Assembly: GCF_035222275.1 (NCBI RefSeq)
Contig: NC_085886.1
Span: 2,480,001-2,544,000 of the forward strand
Length of the DNA: 64,000 bases
Direction: 5' to 3'
From: Podospora bellae-mahoneyi
Taxonomy: Eukaryota; Ascomycota; Sordariomycetes; Sordariales; Podosporaceae
Of the stretch, positions 11,889 through 24,030 are shown in pieces (the stretch's first letter is position 1; every line of letters starts with the position of its first letter). A program made the position numbers and the translations under genes. Below the pieces are notes generated by a model. The model saw only the letters and a list, made by a program, of their open reading frames with translations. It did not search any database and had not been told where the DNA came from.

Positions 11889-14800
11889 AACGGCGACAGG
11901 ACCGGGAACCGTATCCGGAGTTTTGGTTTGGAATCTGGCAAGCAAACGAACCACGGAGGAAAGCAAGAAAGAAGTTTCAAGTAATCAAAATAACGGATTC
12001 TAGAAGAAAGGGGGACAGCAAAGACGGTTATCAAGAAGGCAGTGCGTTGTTTATGGGTTCCCCCCTTCCAATGGCGCCTCGGGATCGCTGAACCGGGAAG
12101 AGTGGCGCTGTTTTAAGTCAATGGTGGAGTGGGGGTGTTCCAGAATAGGGCAGCGGGCGAGGGGCAACGACCAGCAAAGACAAAGGACGAGTCCGTGAAC
12201 CTCGTGGTTCCAGCGGCAAGTCCTATCAAGTTCACCAGCTGTTCCCTGACTACTCGTGGTCAAGCCCTGATTCGGTTCTAGGGCCTTGTGCCGGTTTGAG
12301 AAGCTCGGGATCTCTGGAAACTTTGGCTGGTCGAGCTGGTGCAGATCAAAGCGGGGAGAGCGAGAGAGGCACTAGAGGTTTGGAGGAATTGGATCTTTTG
12401 GGACCTGGCCGGCTGCGAGGTGTGTTGATCCGTAGGATGGTGTGGCCGACTTTCCCGGTGCGGAAGTGATTGGACCGTCAGGAGACACTGCGAAGGTCTG
12501 GCCAGGACAGGGAGTTCAGCCTCAGGCAGTTAGGGAGCAATGGGAGCCAGTTGTTTCATGCAGGGGAGAGAACAGAAAAAGTTGAGATGGGAGTCGGTGC
12601 AAAGGCTGGAAGTTATGTAAAATGTCAGAAACAGGGTCAAGAGAGAGACCGACGATAAGATAGATACCCAGATACGAATACTGTGCCTGGATGAATTCCC
12701 GCAGGGTCCTAGGACTGCAGCCAGAAAAGTCTGGTTGTCCCTCTCCCCCCCACCGGATTTCTGATTTACCAGGCAAATGGCATCCCGAATACCCTTAGTC
12801 CGAATAGGATAACCAGGGAAAGGCAAGGGTTCTCCAACATTTGTGGTGGTGTGGTTGCACGAGTATCCCTGCATCCAAGCGTCCACCGTCTCTTTTGGGG
12901 AAGAGCCAGAGGACCCCGAGAACAAAAAAAAAAAAAAAAAAAAAGGGAGGCCAGCTGCACTCAAGAGCCCGCATCTGACCAGTCTTCGTGGCACCCATCG
13001 AGTCGTTCGTGACTTATACCACTGATGGCGATTGGTTCTTGGTGTTCCAATGTTTGTTTTCGTCGCCCATGCGACCCCTCCTGGTCTTATCTTATCTTTG
13101 TGGTTGATGCTGGCCCCGTCTTGGCTTCTGTTGTCTGTGATTCTTGTTGATCGAAAACATGGCGTTGCTCGACAAAGAGAGACGGAGCCGCCGTTTAGCC
13201 CGTCAGCACCATTATTACCATGGAAGTGGTGGTCAGCAAAGCTCTGAGCTGGGAGTGGGTGGCCAAAAGACCCCTTATCAGCCCGGCTTATCCAGCGCAG
13301 ATCTGCCCCTCACTGTCACTTATCAATCTTTACCCCGCCAATTCGCCATCCCGACAATGCCATAGACACAGCCAGCCGAAGCCAGAAATACCACCTCGAA
13401 ACAGAGTCAGGTAGCGAGCGGACTTATATTTTGGCAAGAGAACGGAAAGGGAATATTCTGCGGGTGGCTTTCTGGTGTGTAGGGCAAGGGGGGACCCTGC
13501 AGTGAGCGAGCGGTCTTCCAATGAGCATCACCTGTCGGTCAGACGGCTTGCATCCGGGCCGTAAACCCAGCGCTTGGCTGCGCACAACTCTAGATGAAGA
13601 AGGAGAAGAAGAAGAAGAGGACAGCATGCAACGAGGTGGTTCGCTCGGGGCAATAGCCCGCCATTCACATCTACTAACCATGTGGCTACTTGTAAGGATT
13701 CCAAACAGTAGCATAGGGCGGGGAGGCGGTGGCAGAGCAAAGTCTGCTGACATGACTCGTCCATGACGAACGTCCCAAGTGACCGTTCCTCTGTGCAAAG
13801 CGTCAAGCAGGAACATGGGACTATGGCCACGGGATCATGCCAGTTGGAGGTTGCTTGAATTGGGGTCGACCATCACTATTTATGTAGTTACTTTTGTTTG
13901 ATTTCTGACTTGTTGGCCACATTGGCCCCGAGAACATCTCCCGTCCTTCTGGCCGTTTCATCCACCCGAGATGGTGGGCCGGACACCGACCCGGCGCGGA
14001 GGGTCGGCCCCGGAAGCTCGGCAAAGTGGAGCCTTTCCACGGCCGGGCCTTCTTCTGGTGCTTCCCGAAGCTTGCAGCTCCCCACGCTTGGCGAGTGGCT
14101 TCCTAGGCTTGGCCCATCTGCTGTGATGCCCAAAAAGAGCGAAAAAATGTGCTGGTGGACAGCATCACCTCATATAAGCAGCTGACCGCAAGTTCCCATG
14201 ATACCATCTCCCCACAACTGAGCTCTGAGTAATTTTGGCTTGACAGGTCGTAGTGTGTGTGAGAGAGATGTTGCTAGGGATGTATGACTTCGAAGCGAGA
14301 TCGGAATACTACCTTCTACACGCGGGATGCATGCGGGGGTTGTTGGTGATTCTTCACCTCTGGCATTTCCCCTCCATGAGCGCTGGAATGAGAGCACGAT
14401 GTCGTGGTTGTGTCTTGGATTCAGGGCGATAAAATACCTCGAAAATCATGCAGGCCATGCGATCGTGTGACATTGGGGACCATCGCAGGGTCTAACCTGC
14501 GGAAAAGAAACAGCAAACTCTGGAAATGATCAACATGACAAGATGCTGGGAAGCTGCACGATGACCTCGCCCGAGACGTCTTTCGCCGAGTGGCTGTTGT
14601 GCCTCTGTGCCTCTTGTGCCACTGCCCGTAGTGGCTGCTGGAAGCCGTCGTCGTCTGAATACCTCCCAAGGTAGTTCAATATCTGTCAGTTAGGCAACTG
14701 CCGGAGGGCCTTGCAACGATGAGACCAAAACCCAAACACCTGCTGAACCCCAGTTGGCCTGCCGTTCTTCTCATATGGGCCCCCGCGTTGGGACTGCAAC

Positions 14801-15958
14801 CAATGCAACGGCAGCCATGCGGATCTCACCAAAAAGCAGGGAAGGAATTCGAGGAATGAGGGTTTCGTTCGGGGTCCACAGTGCGTTTCCAGCAGCTTGG
14901 GACTGTGGTGGGCTCGGCTGGTTGGGTAGAAGGCGGTCTCTAACTGGGCAGAGAGAAGCAAGCCTGCAGCCATCCTCATTTCGTGATACCGGCGGGGGAA
15001 CAGGAACACGCGTGGTAGTTCATCAGAGATATTACACAGCCTTAACCCTTCCTGGATGCCTGGAGAAATGGACCTATGTCATGCCGTTGTTGTATCGAGC
15101 ATTTGTTGACTTTTGCCCTTTGAAGCGGCAGAACAAATAGCCACTTCAGCGCTTACCGCGCCGGACCGCGGGGGTCTGTGTGGCCGTTTGGGGCTTTTGG
15201 GCCTCGGGATGATCACTGCGGCCAAATGTTCTACCGTGTGCGCACTGTGCCGCGATGGGCTGCCCTATGGTGGCCAACCTGAACTCCCCCTCTGCCCGCC
15301 CCATCACTGCTCGTCATGCACATCTAAACTTGGGGCAGCCCGCTAAATACTTGCAAGAGCGGACCCAGCGAGTGACAGATCATCCTCACAATCTCGATTT
15401 CGCTGCAAACAACGTGCGACGGCCAGCGACACGATTCCATCAGGCACCTATCCAGACTTTGAGAGAACCACAGGGCATCTGACTGACAGCAGCCACGGTC
15501 GAATCAACTCGAACCCATCCATCCCTCCACTGCTGCCCGTCGCTTGTCCAGTCGCGGTCGCAGCCGCAGTCGCAGTCGCACTCTTCCTCAACGGGCTCTC
15601 CGATTTCGAAAGTGCATGCATACCTCACCTGGCAGCCCTATCGAGAGCTTCAAAAATCTGCACCTCGTCCCCTGCACTCGCCGCTGCCCTACCTCCGTAC
15701 TCAAGACACCAGCTATTTTCTGCGCCGCCAAAGTACTAGGGGGCCAAATACAAAGAGGGGTGGGCTCTGAATCTTGTCTTGTCCTTGAGCTTGACCACAC
15801 CCGACAGACAGACGTAGCTTGGGCTCGACTCTTGCCAACCCCGCCAGCCGCGAGCCAGGAGACACGAGACACGAGCCACGAGCCTCTCTCCAACACATAC
15901 CCTTCCATACGCATTTGCTACACTGCAGACCACTGAATACACTCTGCTTGCGCCAATT
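11889..15958. other. Four-kilobase gap upstream of the PAS kinase
   Basis: No supported gene. Frames are short and overlapping with no family resemblance. An A-run at about 12925-12944 is the only striking low-complexity feature. The gap separates the divergently transcribed F-box and PAS-kinase genes and may hold long regulatory DNA, long 5'UTRs or an unrecognised ncRNA. Confidence 0.45.
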
Positions 15959-18900
15959 ATGCTCGGTGTATATGGTGGGAACCATGACAATGGTGGGTTT
16001 CACGGATACCTAATGCTACGCCGCTCTTCTTTGCCCGCACAGTCGGAGTCAGTGCTGACAAGGGGCCAACTCGGTGACAGGCGACGAAACACGACACGAT
16101 GCCGAGGAGCAGCGCGGCCGGTCAAGGCTCTCGCCGGGCTTGCACATCCCAAAGAACCGAAGCACGGGAAACCTAGGGCATATGGGCGGTGATAACTCTG
16201 AAAAGGCTCGAATTCGATTCTCGTTTGATGCTGGGCCCTCTGCCACGGAATATGACACCATCACAAGGTTAGCTCGAGTCGAGATGTGTTGGGGCTTCGT
16301 CACTGTGTTTGGTCTTTGAACTGCCTGAGCTGAAAATACTGACATGTTGGTCCTTTCAGGAGCTCAATCATGACGGACCACGATCACGGCTTGGGCCTGT
16401 CAGGGCTCAGGCGCATCCGGCAGCAGCACAATCCCGTTCGAGCTCCCACGATGCCTTCCTCTGGAAGTCGGGCACCTTCTCTCAGCGCTCTCACCAGATG
16501 CTCGTCCGTTTCAGTGCTGTCCGACATGGGCAACACACCCATCTCTCCTGGCCCAACTTCTCCTGCCTTTACTGAAGACCTGAACCGCTTTCCGTCCGAG
16601 TCGTTGCATTCCTTTTCATTTGCGCATCAGTCTGAAGACCTTTTGCACAGCCGCCAAAATGTCCTCAAAAAGTCCATCGAGTTTATGAAAGATCGGATGG
16701 GCTGGTCGGTCTCGACGAGCGCTGCCATGGCCAGCGCGCAAGCTCGGGTCACTGGTGACGTGGAGATGCAGAACATGTTGGACCTCCTCGCGAAAGCCCA
16801 ACTGGTAGGGGCTGGTAACATTCCAAATGGGGACCTTAGCATCCCCACAGGTCCACTGAGTGGTCCTGCAACCATGTCTGACGAGAATGTGTTTGATAAG
16901 GAGTTCATCCCGAGGACTGAAAGCCCAGGTCCGATCGAGAGAACGCCCTTGTTGTCCCCCTTGACCCTGGAACCTGCTGAGCTGAAGGATGCGCCGGCTA
17001 CTGCACCCCTCCCCAAATCTCAGCTCCTCATGGGAGGAGAGCCCGACTCTGAGAGCTCATCGAGAACCCCCACCAACGAGAGCGGCACGACAGCAAAAAC
17101 GCACACAACCGGGAAGACGACACCTCCACCTGCTATTCGTCCGAACGTTGCGCTGAAGCGGACCATGACCGACACTGTCCAGATATCGGTGCAGCAAAAG
17201 CTTATGGACGCCATGGCCCAGCCGTTCCTTGCCACCGAGCCGGTCCAAGCACAGCACATCATCTCGCGAAAATCACCTCAGCAAGCCTTCACTCCCATGA
17301 TCAACACAGCTACCTCGCTGCCGGGTGCGGCACATGGCTCCACGAGATGGGTACCTGCCGCCCAGGCCATTTTCACCACAGAGTCGAAGCCACCATGGAC
17401 GATTCTTGCCGCCAACGATCTTGCCTGTTTGCTTTTTGGTGTGACCAAGGCCGAGGTCAGGAAGATGGGTATCTTGGAGGTGGTGCAGGAAGAAAGGCGG
17501 AACTGGCTGTCGCGAAAGCTGCAGGCGGGCGTGCACGACGATGCGGGAGATGGCTCTGAGAACGATGCACCATCACCGACGAAAGTAACCACGCCGACTA
17601 AGAGTCTGCTCGGTGCTCGCGGGGGTGGAATCACGGCAAAACTCTTGAGCAAGCCCAATTCGAGGACGCAGGCCCCCAAAACTGGCCGGCGACCTGCAAC
17701 GATCCACAACGGCGACCCTAAGCCACCAAAGCCGGGGCATGCTCATAACAACAGCAAGTCTAGGGGCGTGCTGCTGTGCGGAGACGTGGTCCCGATCCAA
17801 AAGCGAAACGGCGCAACGGGTTCGGCCAGCTTGTGGGTGAAGGAGAAGAAGGTGGGCCTCATCTGGGTCTTGGAGGAGATCCACGAGGACGTTGCGTATG
17901 TGGACGTTGACGAAGACGGCAACGTTGTCAAACTTTCCGGTGCGCTGGGCCCTATTTGGGGAGACGAGACGATCCAGCCTGGCCTGGACGTTGGGCGGTT
18001 GATACCCCGTATTCCGCGCCAAGGCTTTGACCCACGGTTCGGCGAGGTCGACTACTACGAGATTACCAAAAAGAAGTACTACACCTGCCGCAACTGCGAC
18101 AGAATCAACATTCCGGCCACAGTCGAGCAGGTCCGGGGGAAAACTGAACTGCGAGTGTCCAGTTTCCCCCACATTGCCGGTATCGTTGTGGTGGCCCCTC
18201 AGAGCTTGAAGATCAAGAGCTCAAACTCTGTCTTTTGTGGCGCCCTTTTCGGTCACGAGAAGCCGGACGGGATGTCTATCAACAGCCTGGTGCCAAACTT
18301 TGACAGGATCCTTCAGATTCTGACGGACGAAGATGGCATTCACTTGGTTGATGGCATCGTGATTCCGGAGCACTCCTTCAGGAAAGCATCGGCCTTCCTT
18401 GCCCTCAGAGAGGGCCGGCCGGATGCTGCAACGGGATTTTTGCGGCCCGAAGGTCTTCCGGCCAAGCATCGGGATGGCTCCGAACTCAAAATTGACATTC
18501 AGATGCGCGTGGTGAAGAGTGAAAACCAAACCACGATCCACGAGGAGGTGGTCGAGGAGGGGAGCGATGACGACTCTGCGTCCGGGGGAGCCAACGACAA
18601 ATTTGTGGTGCCACACACAGAGATGGTTTATGCTTTGTGGATAACCTACTCTAGGCATTTGCATGCATCCAGAACAAATTTGGGAGTATCGTCGCCGCTG
18701 CTCTCTGGCGCTGCCACCCCGCTTCACCAACCGTCACCTGGACAAACACCCGCGCATACACCGGTGGAAATGCAGTCGGATTCCGACAATGAGCCGCCAA
18801 AGGAGGAACAGACGGCCGCCTCCTCGCTGGCGAGACAGCTGAAGGACGCTGCTTACAACGCCGCTGCCAAAATCACCGGGGGTGCCATCAAGGGCACCGA

Positions 18901-19829
18901 GGCACCAATGGAGCAGCAACAACCGGCGATCGCGGCTGATGCCAAGTCGGAAGCAAAGAAGAAGTCGATCGACGACTTTGTCATCCTCGAGGAAATGGGA
19001 CAAGGCGCCTACGGCCAAGTCAAGCTGGCCCGTTATCGCAACAGCGGCAAGCGCAGCATTCTCAAATATGTTACCAAGAGGCGCATTCTGGTCGACACGT
19101 GGACGCGAGACAGACGACTGGGTACTGTCCCGCTGGAGATCCACGTGCTGGACTACCTGCGTCGCGACGGCTTCAAGCACCCCAACATTGTCGAGATGGA
19201 GGACTTTTTCGAGGACGAAGTGAATTACTACATTGAGATGGTGCCGCACGGCTTGCCGGGGATGGATCTTTTCGACTACATTGAGCTTCGCGCCAACATG
19301 GAGGAGCAAGAGTGCCGGAGCATCTTTGTTCAGGTCGCGAGAGCGATTCAGCACCTGCACACCAAGGCGCTGGTGGTGCACCGGGATATCAAGGACGAGA
19401 ATGTCATCTTGGATGGGGAGGGAAGGATCAAGCTGATTGATTTTGGGAGCGCGGCGTATATCAAGAGCGGGCCGTTTGATGTTTTTGTGGGCACGATTGG
19501 TGAGACTTTTTGGTCACTTGTCAGAAAACTGTGGATTGCTGACATTAGCTGAAACAACAGACTACGCAGCCCCAGAAGTTCTGGCTGGCAGGCCCTACGG
19601 CGGCAAAGAGCAGGATGTATGGGCGTTGGGCATTCTGCTCTACACCATCATCTACAAGGAGAACCCGTTCTACAGCATTGATGAGATTATGGACCGGGAC
19701 CTGAGGGTGCCGTATACCATCAGTGACGACAGCATTGATCTCATTCGGAAGATGCTGGATCGGAACGTGGAGCAGAGACTGGATATCGAGCAGGTGTTGG
19801 CGCATCCTTGGTGTAGGATGATGGAGTAG
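15959..19829 (+). CDS. psk1: PAS-domain serine/threonine protein kinase (PSK1/PASK family)
   Basis: Model of four exons: 15959-15992 (tentative), 16081-16267, 16360-19499 and 19561-19829, giving about 1209 aa. Phases agree throughout. The intron 16268-16359 joins an N-terminal Ser-rich block to SSIMTDHDHG. The last intron (61 nt) restores GTIDYAAPEVL in the activation segment. A PAS-like sensor region lies near residue 407 (PPWTILAANDLACLLFG) and a second PAS-like block near 680. The kinase domain spans about 944-1205, with GQGAYGQVKLA, the catalytic loop HRDIKDEN and DFGSA. PAS kinases coordinate sugar storage, translation and nutrient signals. The first coding exon is the weakest part: without it the first in-frame ATG would be at 16182. 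Gene symbol follows the yeast family name. Confidence 0.85.
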
Positions 19830-21916
19830 ATGGGGGGTTTGGATGAAGAGAGTGATAGAGAGGAGGAAAAGAGGTGGTGGCGTGATGATACCCCGAGGTT
19901 TTTAGGAAGGAGGATAAAAATGGACAGTGACAGAGAGATGCTATTAGCCGGGGGGGTGGGGGGGGTGGTGGTTGGTTGTGGATTAAAACAAACAAAAGCT
20001 GAAGCGTTTTTCTTTCTTTGTTTCTTGTGCTGCTGTGGGTGGTTAAAGGGAATCGTGGATGCATGGTTTATGGCGTATATGATTATTGAGATGAGTAAAG
20101 ATGATGAGGGGTATGAAAATTGATGGGTTGGGTGGTATATTTCTTTGTGTTTCTTTTGTGGTGTTAAGAGACGAAGAGATGTGGGGTTAGAGGAGGAGAT
20201 TGAGACCGAGAAAAGAGAGAGAGAGAGAGAGAGTGTGTGTATGATGCTGATGATGATGGGAGAGCCACATTATATTTTCCACCACCTCTGTTGTTGTCAT
20301 GGGAGTAAAGTCTGGTATACATTATTTTTCTTTAGTCAATCGAGAAGTTGTGAGTGTAGCCGGCGGCTGAGAGTCGTTCAAGCGTGCTATTCAACGGTGT
20401 TGGCAGTGATGGAGAGATACAGCGGGCTAATGCCAACCAAGCCAGGAACACCAATCACACACACCAAGGCCCCTTCTTTCTTCCAACGGTGGGGGGTGAA
20501 CAGTCTACCTGTGGAGGAGTAGTCCCCTTCAGCATACTTTCGTAATTTTCACTTGTCCATGCGACGACGAAGAGAAGGAGGGGGCCACACATCTGGCGTC
20601 TCTCACATCCCCGTCGTCATGGTCCTCCTTCTGCTCTACCTCCTCGTCTCCTGGCTCTGAAGAGCGAGCGTGCGTTGACGTTGATGGGGACTTCCTCGCC
20701 AAGCATGTCAACGTCTTCAGGCGCTTGCTCGTGCTCGGGGAAGAGGGACATTTCTACCTCTCGGGATAAGGGGATGGATCCCTACTGATTTTTGGCTGCT
20801 GGGGGGATTGTTAGCGTTTTGTCATTCGCTACGGGGTTTGATGCCCCTCTACTTGGAAGGGAAAGGGCAAAGGGGAGGGATGAAGTGAGGTCATCGCCGT
20901 CTTCTTCTTTGGGCAGGAGAAGCGGGTATGGATGTTGGGGAGGGATATACAGGCTTCTCTTCTTGTCGACGGCCTTTCTCTTCCTGGTGGGCGTGGGCGC
21001 GGGCACGGGGACGAGGACGAGGACGATCAATTTGCTGATTATTGTTTGTAGGCTGTTTCAATGCGTTGTAGATGGGTGGATAGCATAGGGAGATGGGGTC
21101 GGGATGAGGCAGGGGGTTTATATATGAGAAAGGTGAGGGTGTATGAAAGGCTGTTTGGGGTAGTTTGGACATTGTGAGGTGGGTGGAAAGTTTTTGGACA
21201 TCGTGTATAAGTGGATGGGTTAGAGTTATCGATGTATTTGAAGTTTGTCTTGTCTCGATATTGCTGTCTGGGCTTTTGAGTAAAAGGAAATGGATTACAA
21301 TGATCTCTGCATCGACATGACAAAAGCGGCATTGGTATCTGTTTTCTATATCGCTGTTCCGAAAAAGAATACTGTTGAAGACTGTGGTTTACGTATCCAG
21401 AAGTGATCTGTGTATCACTTCTCAACCTCAAGCCAAACTCGCATTCAGGTGTTTACAAAGCGGTTTGCTGATATGCAGGCACGGCTGTCATTCTCGTCAA
21501 GATTTCTGCATCATTTCGGGTCACTTGAGGCTCTCCATGTCATCGTCTCCGGTGGCCCAAAACGTGAAGAGTCGATTCAAACTTTTCTGCCCCTCCCCCC
21601 GTGCCTCTGTCCCCATGTGGCGCTTTTAAGTTGTGCAGGTTCACCCGATAGATGAGTCTTTACTGTTCACTTATGTCATTTGCGTCATCTGACTTGGTCA
21701 TATTTTCGCTATTTTAACCAGCCTTTCTCTTCTTTTCCGTGTGATGATCTTTCTATCACCACCATCACCACTAGAACAGCTGTTCTGTTCACCTTCCCCA
21801 AGTTAGTCTTATCCAAGCTTTCGCATTGAAGACTTGGAATTGTTTTGTTCTTCTATTCTCTGCTATGCTCTTTCTCCTCATCATCTAATCGACCAACGCT
21901 GACTTCTCCAAAGACA
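19830..21916. other. Intergenic region between PAS kinase and CHORD-like gene
   Basis: Mostly 3' flank with GA-rich simple sequence (about 20215-20231) and GC-rich low complexity. On the minus strand, 20600-21030 shows two protein-like stretches: a basic block RKRKAVDKKRSLY and an acidic one of the type PEHEQAPEDVDMLGEE. I could not join them by splicing without a stop, and neither has a clear start, so I do not call a gene. Confidence 0.4.
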
Positions 21917-22698
21917 ATGGGGACTACCCTCTCCTGTTTTCGCCAACCTGGCGACGGGGCCACGCACGGGAACGACCGAGTTAGGCAAAGCTCCGTGGGC
22001 ACACTCGTTGATAATTCCGTTCCGTCAAGCTCGAAGAGCGTATGCCCCGATGATTCAGCCATACAAAAGTTCAAGGTCACATCCTCTCATCATCCTGTTG
22101 TACAAAGCTCCAAGGCCACATCAAACGATCCCGTCGTGCAAAGCTCCGAGGCCGCATCCTCCAACGAACAAACTGGGCAACACTCCGAGATCGCAACCTC
22201 AGACGCTCCCACTACGCAAAGCCCCAAGGCCACCTGTCCCAACAATTCAGCCGTGGAGAGCCCTGAGGTTACGGCACCTCCACCATACGAAGGACCTGAG
22301 GACAAGTTCCCCAACACCCCAATCACTCAATGCAAGCGCTGCAAACGTCTCTTCGAGCCTGGAGCTTTTGAGGATGGTATAGGATCACTGTACTGCGACT
22401 GGTACCACACAGGTAAGTAAGGCATGCCATGATAAGCCATCAGTTCCCATCTGACATGGCTCAACAACTAGGGAATTCCGTGTCGTTACGTGAATTCATC
22501 GACGAGGGTGGGGCTGATGTTGACACGAGCAACCACCATAGAGGTGAACTGGATCACAAGAATGTGTGGCCATGCTGTCTACAAGAGAAATCGATATCTG
22601 AGGGCCCTTTTGTAAGCAGAGCCACCCAGGGTTGGAGGGGGCTAGACAAGGGGAAACTTGGTTGTGTGGAGTACAAGGGGAAGCATACTGCGGTTTGA
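21917..22698 (+). CDS. Small protein with C-terminal CHORD-like zinc-binding domain and probable myristoylation
   Basis: Predicted 240-aa protein from exons 21917-22412 and 22472-22698. The intron is 59 nt with a GTAAGT donor. I chose the ATG that gives MGTTLSCF because Gly2 and Ser6 fit an N-myristoylation signal and Cys7 could be palmitoylated, suggesting membrane attachment. Residues 45-125 hold a degenerate tandem repeat of about 15-17 residues (VVQSSKATS-, TTQSPKATC-like units). The C-terminal 100 residues have an ordered Cys/His pattern: C139-x2-C142, C160, H164 in YHTG, then WPCC and a final GC...GKH. This matches the order of ligands in CHORD domains (RAR1/CHP-1/melusin), though spacing is looser. 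No CS domain follows. Function is unknown. A broken tandem paralogue lies 435 bp downstream. Confidence 0.7.
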
Positions 22699-23133
22699 GG
22701 GTCCCCTCTGAGGGGGTGTATCACAGGGCATTAGTTTGGCAGAGAAGAGATAGCAGGGCCTGTATGGTCTTGAATATGGCATGGAGCTACCGGGGCCGCC
22801 ATGTACAAATTTATCTGGATTGCGGGTTCAAATCTACATAAACTGTTTCCCAGCATATCTCTCGGTGACCACGAATATATCCATAGAGGTTCCGGTACAA
22901 TCCGCACCTAGATACCTTGGTGCCTTACCTAGGTAGGTAGCCAGAATCGCACCGCACCACCTTCCTTCCTTCCCTGCTTGCGACTATACCGCCTTGCTTC
23001 AGGTCCTATTGCTTCCTCAATTTTCAAACTAGAACAACAAATACCTCTTCCCCCTCATTTCTCTCTTTCACTCTCGCAACAACTACACTCAAACCATCGA
23101 CAAGATGAGCGACAGAACCACCAAAATCCGTCG
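22699..23133. other. Spacer between the two CHORD-like genes
   Basis: Contains the palindromic motif ACCTAGGT with adjoining GGTAGGTA near 22928-22941 and a CT-rich leader before the second gene. No independent gene is seen. Confidence 0.5.
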
Positions 23134-23620
23134 ATGGAAAGTCGATTTGTGAAATCAGAAGACGAAGCCGACACCAAGATCACCGCACCTCCCTCTCCCC
23201 ACAAGGCTGTGAACAACAACATTGAGGTCAAAAAGGGCGCGACCCGTCACTGAAAACGTTGCAGGAGACTGTTCCAAGTCGGTGGCGGCGGTCGAGAGAA
23301 TAGCGGAGCATCGCCTTGTTGCGACCGGCACCATCCAGGCATGTCAGGTTGCCGTTAGTAGGTTAGTAAAGCTCGACTGACAACCAAAACCAACAGGAAA
23401 GCTCAGGGTTCTCCACGAGCTCCTCAAAGATCGGGGAACTGACCTTGGCATGACGCCTTACAACCCGCGGGACCTCGAGAAGAAGGTGTGGGACTGTTGC
23501 TTGAACGTCAAGTCGTCGAAAGAGAAACCTTTTGTCTCGAAACGGACGCAGGAGGTTTTTGAACCGGACAACGGGAGACTTGGATGTAGGCGATTCATGC
23601 AAAAGCATTTTGCGGTTTAA
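23134..23620 (+). pseudogene. Broken tandem paralogue of the CHORD-like gene
   Basis: A frame starting at ATG 23134 (MESRFVKS) runs 39 codons to TGA at 23251-23253 and continues in the same frame as KRCRRLFQVGGG... to HHPGMS. After an intron of about 49 nt (23348-23396, phase 1, CTGAC branch site) it resumes with KVWDCC and ends GCRRFMQKHFAV at 23618-23620. This aligns with the intact neighbour block for block: KRCKRLF, YHTG, NVWPCC, EKPFVS/EGPFVS and GC..(x)KH. The intron has the same position and phase. The stop falls exactly where the neighbour has the first zinc-ligand Cys. So this is either a recent pseudogene, a sequencing error, or a gene translated only in part. The donor (GTTGCC) is also weak. 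The remaining ligands are kept. Confidence 0.65.
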
Positions 23621-24030
23621 GACACAAGGGTGTCTATCAGGGGGAAATGGATTAGTGTAGAAGGGAGGAGGAATATCAAGCAGCATTGAAGCTGGCATGA
23701 GGCTATAATCGAAATTGCCCACTTACCAGGAGGAAACACGATTTGAGTTTATAATATCTTGCTCGTCCAGGCGTGATACATTGTGCAGATACATACTCCA
23801 CCATTCGTCATGCTCATGTAGCTTCATCTCGGTGACCAGTATCTCCACGATCCTACATCCCGAGCGTGAGCGCTTCCTCTGAGCACCCTGATAGCCCTTT
23901 CAACAGTTTCAACTCAGATAGACATCTTCTCATTTCGGCAGCAGAAAGTACCCCTGCCCCTAAAACTCGTCCTACAATAGTCCACATTTTAAAAGAAATC
24001 CTCACAGTTAACCCACCACCACAAAACCTC
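23621..24030. other. Convergent 3' flanks
   Basis: Short region between the broken CHORD-like gene and the end of SEA4. I see nothing coding in it. Confidence 0.5.

Noticed and set aside
20600-21030. Possible two-exon small gene on the minus strand
   Set aside because: The candidate introns with CTAAC branch sites all lead into a stop or the wrong frame, and no ATG starts the first block.
23251-23253. Stop in the CHORD-like paralogue read through by A-to-I editing or selenocysteine
   Set aside because: Editing of UGA would give Trp, not Cys, and the base before the A is G, an unfavoured context for fungal editing. Selenocysteine machinery is not known in this group. A simple lesion is more likely.
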